64,000 nucleotides of DNA, taken from Aquisphaera giovannonii (lineage in GTDB: Bacteria > Planctomycetota > Planctomycetia > Isosphaerales > Isosphaeraceae). Shown here one piece after another: positions 59,491 through 64,000 of this stretch (within the stretch, counting starts at the first letter, position 1; each line of letters starts with the position of its first letter). Where the stretch lies: NCBI RefSeq assembly GCF_008087625.1, contig NZ_CP042997.1, positions 6,014,001 to 6,078,000 on the forward strand, read 5' to 3'. The notes below the pieces were generated by a model. It was not told the origin of the DNA and searched no databases. It saw only the letters and a program-made list of their open reading frames with translations. A program made the position numbers and the translations under genes.

Positions 59491-59940
59491 TTACGCCCTG
59501 GCGGCCGGCTTCTGGCGGAAGCTGATCCCCATCCGGTTGAACGCGTTCATCGCGGCGATGGTGATCGTCAGGTCGACGAGGTCCTTCGGATCGAATGCCG
59601 CCGATGCCGCCGCATAGGCCTCGTCGGAGGCGTGCGTCTCGCCGACGCGGGTCACCTCTTCCGCCCAGGCCAGCGCCGCTCGCTCCTGGTCGGAGAACAG
59701 GTACTCCGCCTCGTGCCATACGGGCACCAGGAGCACCTTGTCGACCGTCATGCCCCCCTTGATCAGGTCGCGTGAGTGAAGGTCGATGCAGTAGGCGCAG
59801 CCGTTGACCTGAGAAACCCTCAGGAAGACGAGGTGGATGAGCTGGGAGGGCAGATTCGTGCCGCTCGTGACGAAGTGGTGGAGGCCGCCCAGAGCGTTCT
59901 TCCCGTCGGGTGAAATCTGCATCCAGTTCGCGCGACTCAT
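59491..59940 (-). CDS. Carboxymuconolactone decarboxylase / AhpD-like protein
   Basis: A 149-residue AhpD-fold protein. It has MQISPDGKNALGGLHHFVTS, then the redox motif VNGCAYCIDLHSRDL with a CxxC pair and His, as in AhpD-like peroxidase partners. WAEEVTRVGETHASDEAYAA and TITIAAMNAFNRMGISFR are the usual downstream helices. It likely reduces peroxides or belongs to the wider CMD group. ATG 59940 has AGGAAGG upstream; the frame continues to 59997 without a ribosome site. Confidence 0.87.
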   Translation of the reverse strand: MSRANWMQISPDGKNALGGLHHFVTSGTNLPSQLIHLVFLRVSQVNGCAYCIDLHSRDLIKGGMTVDKVLLVPVWHEAEYLFSDQERAALAWAEEVTRVGETHASDEAYAAASAAFDPKDLVDLTITIAAMNAFNRMGISFRQKPAARA

Positions 59941-60088
59941 GGCCTTCCTTCCTCTCGAGATTGGTGACGGCCGACAAGCCCGGCCGATCAGCAACATGGA
60001 CGAAGGAAGGGGGTCAATTTGTGACAGGGCCCGCGAAAGTGCTGGCGGTCGGGCCGGTCAGGGGCCAAAAAGGGGGGGCCGATCGGAG

Positions 60089-60265
60089 CCATCGGGCCAT
60101 CGGGGCCATCCACCTTTCGCGGGCCATCGGGGCCATCCACCTTTCGTGGCGGGCCATCGGGGCCATCCACCTTTCGTGGCGCCGATCGGGGCCATCCACC
60201 TTTCGGGTCCCAGAAGGTGAACCCTTTCAGGTCCAGAAGGTGGGTGGTCCCTTTCAGGTCCCTGA
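60089..60265. repeat. Four-unit tandem repeat and related module
   Basis: CGGGGCCATCCACCTTTCG recurs at about 60101, 60128, 60158 and 60187, spaced 27-30 bp. Just after it lies CAGAAGGTGAACCCTTTCAG, and then AGAAGGTGGGTGGTCCC with CTTTCAGGTCCC (60228-60262). A near copy of the last module lies at 62709-62738. No long ORF is supported here. Confidence 0.75.
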
Positions 60266-60273
60266 GTGCCGAG

Positions 60274-60393
60274 ATGTTCCGACTCGAGAATGAACTGAAC
60301 CAGATGGAGCAGCCATACCAGCAGGCGAAGCGGGAGTACGAGGCCCTCGGCACGACCCCGACCCTCGTCGTCCTGGACGGCCAGACCAGGTGA
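60274..60393 (+). CDS. Short ORF, possible remnant of a larger gene
   Basis: ATG to TGA encodes 39 residues: MFRLENELNQMEQPYQQAKR, then EYEALGTTPTLVVLDGQTR. The amphipathic Gln/Glu-rich start followed by a beta-like end looks protein-like, unlike random GC-rich sequence. No family is recognised and no ribosome site is clear. It may be the remnant of a longer gene cut by the repeat array before it. Confidence 0.3.
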   Translation: MFRLENELNQMEQPYQQAKREYEALGTTPTLVVLDGQTR

Positions 60394-61266
60394 GTCGCCG
60401 GGGTGGCGATGACGATGGATGCCGGGGAGGTCAGGTGGCTGACCGGGATCACCGCCTTTCGTTCGAGACAGCTTAACCCTGGGGTGTTGGAAACAGGCGG
60501 TTTCCGGCGGCGTTGACGAGAGATCGCGATGGCCCTGTCCGTTTCGCCAACCGAGGCCGAGGAGCGAAGATATCTCCCTCTCCCGCTCGGCGGGAGAGGG
60601 GTGGGGTGAGGGCGGTGTGGGCCCTCGCCCGCCGACCGATGGCCGATGCCTCGGCCGCCGTGGCGAGCCCGGGATCGACACGGACCGGTGAGGGTGAGGC
60701 GATCGAAGACCCTCACCCCACCCCCTCTCCCGCAAGCGGGCGAGGGAGAGGAATCTCCGCCCCGCCATGCCACAAAATCCGAGGGATGATCCGATCCGGC
60801 GATCTCCCCCCTTTCAACATCCCAGCCTAACCCTCCCCCACGATGGAGGAGGGGACAGAAAGGTCCGCTCGGCTCGAGTTGTGGGTCACGATAAGCCCTT
60901 TCGGCCCGTTTCGGCCCGTTACCCGTGTACTCCGCTCTGGAGAATCAGAACGCCCCCCTGGAACGCCCCCGCTCCCCCGAAGCGACGCAAGCAAGGAATT
61001 GCTGGAGGTGACCCAGGGACCGGTCCGAGCGCCATTGAGAGCCGACTCCGATTTCCCCCCTGGTGTCGTCCCCCGGGGCCGGTCGACAAGTCCCGTTCGG
61101 CCGGTCGGTCACGGGCCGTATCGGGAAGGGCCGGCTCCCAGTTACGATGGGATGGGATCGGGCGTGGTCATCGCGGTCTCCGGCCAGGACCATCAGCGGG
61201 GACCAACCCGATTCGGACCGTGGCCGACACGTTGCCGCGGCCATACGGCTGCCGAGGAGTTGAGGC
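60394..61266. other. 873-bp gap rich in repeats
   Basis: It contains the palindrome pair D (60575-60751), a lone CCCTCCCCCACGATGGAGGA palindrome at about 60833, and the weak dispersed repeat near 60938. No gene is supported. Its distal part includes an inverted match to the promoter-side repeats of 59270-59320. Confidence 0.4.
60575..60751. repeat. Inverted pair of GC-rich palindromes (pair D)
   Basis: CCCTCTCCCGCTCGGCGGGA with GGGTGGGGTGAGGG at about 60577-60612, and the opposed CCCTCACCCCACCCCCTCTC with CCGCAAGCGGG near 60710-60740. It is the clearest of the four pairs. Confidence 0.7.
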
Positions 61267-62015
61267 ATGCCGCTCCACGACTGGTCTCGCGTCGATGCCG
61301 CGACCTTCCACGACTTCCACCGGGGATGGACGATCGAGATCCGCAATGCCCTCAACGCCGGAATCCTCCCGGACGGCTACTTCGCCATGGCCGACCGGCG
61401 CGTCAGCGGCCCGGAGCCGGATGTCGTCGCGCTCCAGCTCAGGGGGCGCATCCCTCCGGTGGCATGGCCGTCGCGGAGACGCCGCCGCGGATCAAGCAGG
61501 CGGCGCGGGTCGAGACCGAGGCGGCCGCCTATGCCCGGCGGGCCGATCGCATCGCGATCCGTCACGGGCTCGGCCGCGTCGTGGCGATGATCGAGATCGT
61601 CTCGCCCGGCAACAAGGGCAGCAAGCACGCGATCGCCTCCTTCGTCGCGAAGGCGGCGGACTTCCTCCGCAACGGGATTCACGTTCTGGTGATCGATCCC
61701 TTCCCGCCCGGCCCCCGCGACCCGTCCGGCATCGCCCAGGCCATCTGGGATGAGCTCATCGGCGACCCCCTCCCGCCCCGGCCCTCCGACCAGCCCCTGA
61801 CCGTCGCCGCCTTCGACGCCGGCGAGCCCCTGGTCGCCAACGTCGACACCCTCGCCGTCGGCGATTCCCTGCCCGAGGCCCCCCTCTTCCTCGCCCCCGG
61901 GTGGTACGTCAACGTCCCCCTCGAGGCCACCTATCTCGCCTCCTGGCGAGTCACCCCGCGCCCCATCCGCGACCTCCTCGACACCCCCGCTCCGAGAGGC
62001 AAGCCACCGGCCTGA
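61267..62015 (+). pseudogene. Frameshifted or internally deleted DUF4058 gene
   Basis: The first part, frame of 61267, reads MPLHDWSRVDAATFHDFHRG, WTIEIRNALNAGILPDGYFA and PEPDVVALQLRGR, an intact DUF4058 N-terminus. From about 61460 the matching sequence continues in a second frame: GGMAVAETPPRIKQAARVET, GRVVAMIEIVSPGNKGSKHA, FLRNGIHVLVIDPFPPGPRD and YVNVPLEATYLASWRV. The join falls near 61450-61470, and a short stretch normally present between the parts is missing. So one deletion or frame change has broken the gene. The family has no known function and is common in planctomycetes and cyanobacteria. Confidence 0.8.
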
Positions 62016-62088
62016 ACCAGACTCCCTGCTCCCTCGACCAGGCGAAGCTCCGCTTCACCGGCAAGACCCAGTCAGAAAGCAAAGTCCG

Positions 62089-62738
62089 CGGAAAACTGGA
62101 CTGACACCGATTTCCCTTCGCTTCCGGAAAACTGAACTGACACCGATTTCCCTCTCGGAAAACTGAACTGACACCGATTTCCCCTCTGAACTGACACCGA
62201 TTTCCCCTCCTCCCGCGGAAAACTGAACTGACACCGATTTCCCCTCCCGGAAAACTGAACTGACACCGATTTCCCCTCCTCCCGGAAAACTGAACTGACA
62301 CCGATTTCCCCTCGCGGAAAACTGAACTGACACCGATTTCCCCTCGGGTGAGCAATCACCCGGGGCGACTCGGCCCGAGGCTCCCGCGAAATCTAGCTGC
62401 GTCCCCGTTTCGGCTCCTAGCTGCGTCCCCGTTTCGGCTCCCGAAATCTAGCTGCGTCCCCGTTTCGGCTCCCAGAACGGCGATGGTCGTACGAGAAGTA
62501 ACTCGAAACTCGGTCTGACCCCGAGGCTCCCGAAACTCGGTCTGACCCCGAGGCTCCCGACCCCGAGGCTCCCCGAGGCTCCCGCGAAATCTAGCTGCGT
62601 CCCCGTTTCGGCTCCGCGTCCCCGTTTCGGCTCCTAGCTGCGTCCCCGTTTCGGCTCCCTTTGGACGGCCCCCGTCCCCTTTGGACGGCCCCGTCCCCTT
62701 TGGGCGGCCCAGAAGGTGGGTGGCCCTTTTCAGGTCCC
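62089..62738. repeat. Mosaic cluster of five short direct-repeat families
   Basis: Family a: eight units with GAACTGACACCGATTTCC (62095-62345). Family b: six units with AGCTGCGTCCCCGTTTCGGC (62388-62470 and 62585-62660). Family c: units with ACTCGGTCTGACCCCGAGG (62502-62580). Family d: three units with CCTTTGGACGGCCC or CCTTTGGGCGGCCC (62659-62710). Family e: one CAGAAGGTGGGTGG with TTTTCAGGTCCC. Several units are cut short and joined end to end. Sequences of this type resemble REP-like sites tied to RAYT transposases; no such gene is in the window. Confidence 0.8.
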
Positions 62739-62863
62739 AAGCGAAGCGGCTAGCGGGTACATCCGCTCACAGGTATACTTGACTCAGCCTCAACCATGGT
62801 CGCTAAGTGGCGTGCTTGGACGGCGAGGCCGGCTGCGGCTAGGACGATCGGAGAAGTTAAGTA

Positions 62864-63430
62864 GTGGGCTGGAAACGAACCGAAGAAATAGGATCGTTAT
62901 CGTATGAATGTGGCCACTGTGGCAGGCTGGTGTCGCCGAAAGAAGGCTACAAGTACGACGGAGCCAATCACAGGATATACATTTGCCCGGGATGTGACAA
63001 GCCGACGTTCAGACAATGGACGACGTACGGTTCAGATAGGTATTATCCTGCTCCCGCCTTCGGACGCAGTGTGGCTCATTTGCCGGATGACGTAAAGATA
63101 GTGTATGAAGAAGCTCGTATGTGTATGACGGTTGCGGCGTATACGTCTGTAACGCTGTGTTGCAGGAAACTCCTCATGAACATCGCCGTTACTGAGGGGG
63201 CGCCTTCAAATGGAAGTTTCGTCCAATATGTGAATTTCCTGGACACCAATAACTATATCCCACCAAAAGGCAAGGCTTGGGTGGACTACATCCGCCTCAA
63301 AGGCAATGAAGCGACCCACGAAATTCATCCAATGAATAAGGAGGATGCAGAGAGCCTACTGACTTTCGTTGAGATGTTGCTGCGGTTTGTTTACGAATTC
63401 CCGATGAAGACTCCGCCTGCCAGCCCATGA
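62864..63430 (+). CDS. DUF4145 domain-containing protein with zinc ribbon
   Basis: A 188-residue protein starting at GTG 62864 with GGAGAAG upstream. Near the N-terminus CGHCGRLVSP and ICPGCDKPTF supply four zinc-binding Cys. The DUF4145 part follows: YEEARMCMTVAAYTSVTLCC, RKLLMNIAVTEGAPSNGSFV and YIRLKGNEATHEIHPMNKED with the HEI-HP core, ending LLTFVEMLLRFVYE. The family is often seen next to restriction or other defence genes. GC content drops sharply here (close to 50% by eye), so transfer is likely. Confidence 0.85.
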   Translation: MGWKRTEEIGSLSYECGHCGRLVSPKEGYKYDGANHRIYICPGCDKPTFRQWTTYGSDRYYPAPAFGRSVAHLPDDVKIVYEEARMCMTVAAYTSVTLCCRKLLMNIAVTEGAPSNGSFVQYVNFLDTNNYIPPKGKAWVDYIRLKGNEATHEIHPMNKEDAESLLTFVEMLLRFVYEFPMKTPPASP

Positions 63431-63692
63431 CGTAGAGAAAGCAAATGGGCTTACATATTCATGCACAGGCAAAAGGGATCGCATTCATGCACAGGCACAA
63501 GGGGCCAGGAGCCCAATCGATATTGTCATGGCTTCATCAGGCTATCCTGGCCCGTACTCGCACGTGTTTATCGACTCGTCCGACATTCGTCGATTGATCT
63601 CCCGACCCCTTTCCGCTCAACCATAGGGTGCACGGACACCGTAATGGTTTGCCAAGGCCAATCCATCCTGCGCGATTGAGGGAGCGATCGAG
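63431..63692. other. Low-GC gap with a short direct repeat
   Basis: CATTCATGCACAGGCAAAAG (63457) and CATTCATGCACAGGCACAAG (63482) form a 25-bp-spaced direct repeat. No gene was seen. The ribosome site GAGGGAG lies just before the last gene. Confidence 0.5.
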
Positions 63693-64000
63693 ATGCCATA
63701 TCACGCGAACGTGATCAGGATTTTCATTGCCTCACCGGGCGACGTGAATGATGAGCGTAGGGTTATACGCGAAGAGATCCACGAATGGAACGTACGGCAT
63801 TCCGAGAGAGAGCGGACGGTATTGCTTCCTGTCGGTTGGGAAACACACGCCACGCCCGAGATGGGTGAGCGTCCCCAAGCGATCATCAACCGCCAGGTGC
63901 TCGTGGGATGCGACCTTCTGCTGGCGGTCCTTTGGACTCGCATCGGTAGCCCGACGGGCGTTGCCCAGAGCGGTACAATAGAAGAAATCCAAGAGCATCT
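63693..64000 (+). CDS. DUF4062-like protein, 3' end outside window
   Basis: The first 102 residues are visible from ATG 63693, behind GAGGGAG. They read IRIFIASPGDVNDERRVIRE, then WNVRHSERERTVLLPVGWET, HATPEMGERPQAIINRQVLV, GCDLLLAVLWTRIGSPTG and SGTIEEIQEH. This is the DUF4062-type domain, a Rossmann-like fold near TIR/NTPase-linked stress and defence proteins. The enzyme or sensor domains normally fused after it would lie beyond the window. Base composition matches the DUF4145 gene, not the chromosome. Confidence 0.8.
   Translation, partial: MPYHANVIRIFIASPGDVNDERRVIREEIHEWNVRHSERERTVLLPVGWETHATPEMGERPQAIINRQVLVGCDLLLAVLWTRIGSPTGVAQSGTIEEIQEH

Noticed and set aside
59910-60293. Plus-strand frame through the tandem repeats, with repetitive protein
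   Set aside because: The repeated AIGAIHLS translation simply reflects the DNA repeat, and the units are not a multiple of three apart in all cases.
62089-62738. CRISPR array
   Set aside because: Unit lengths and spacing vary, intervening segments are very short or repeated, several repeat families are mixed, and no cas gene is nearby.

Overview
The window is very GC-rich (roughly 70% by eye, not counted). It looks like chromosome from a planctomycete, most likely an Isosphaeraceae-type organism (Aquisphaera, Paludisphaera or Singulisphaera-like). The signs are two exported proteins with an LEPR-XLL-like N-terminus, two ECF sigma factors fused to a membrane segment and a large extra domain, many secreted enzymes with unusual architectures, and short operons with long non-coding gaps. 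Family assignments come from reading motifs; no database search was possible.

Layout. 1-1659 holds the 5' part of a glycine-rich surface protein (minus strand). 1986-5840 is a divergent pair: a bacteriophytochrome hybrid histidine kinase and an epoxide-hydrolase-like enzyme. 6057-11277 is a di-heme cytochrome followed by a GMC oxidoreductase. 11201-19034 holds a small hydrolase, a VOC protein, an M28 peptidase, a GH172/DUF2961 protein, an IS110 element and an exported protein of unknown function. 19549-23213 carries tRNA-Ile(UAU), a DUF4261 protein, endonuclease V and a second LEPR-like protein. 23520-29746 has the two ECF sigma fusions, with a SnoaL-like, a DUF1883 and a two-TM protein between them.

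29755-39194 (minus strand) is the most interesting block: a PARG-like macrodomain gene next to a tightly packed operon. The operon encodes a helical protein, a MoxR AAA+ ATPase, a small bpX-like protein, a vWA-like/beta-propeller protein, a TPR/beta-propeller protein and a CX5R phosphatase. It matches the layout of the MoxR-vWA-beta-propeller ternary systems predicted to act in biological conflict or signalling.

39741-49697 is mixed: SelO, a HEAT-like protein, GNAT plus DUF1810, a Csp-like four-helix protein, Tam and a GH63-like hydrolase. 50404-54033 is a TadE-TadE-TadG/vWA operon. 54309-56044 is an ABC transporter pair. 56376-59940 holds an unknown His/Cys-rich protein, a metzincin-like protease and an AhpD-like protein. 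From about 60000 the sequence becomes accessory: arrays of short repeats, a broken DUF4058 gene, and then two clearly lower-GC genes (DUF4145 and DUF4062-like) that run to the window end and may open a defence-type island.

The intergenic DNA carries several dispersed repeat families: a 202-212 bp MITE-like element in two copies, inverted pairs of GC-rich palindromes at four loci, and a GGTGGCTG-type palindrome at three.
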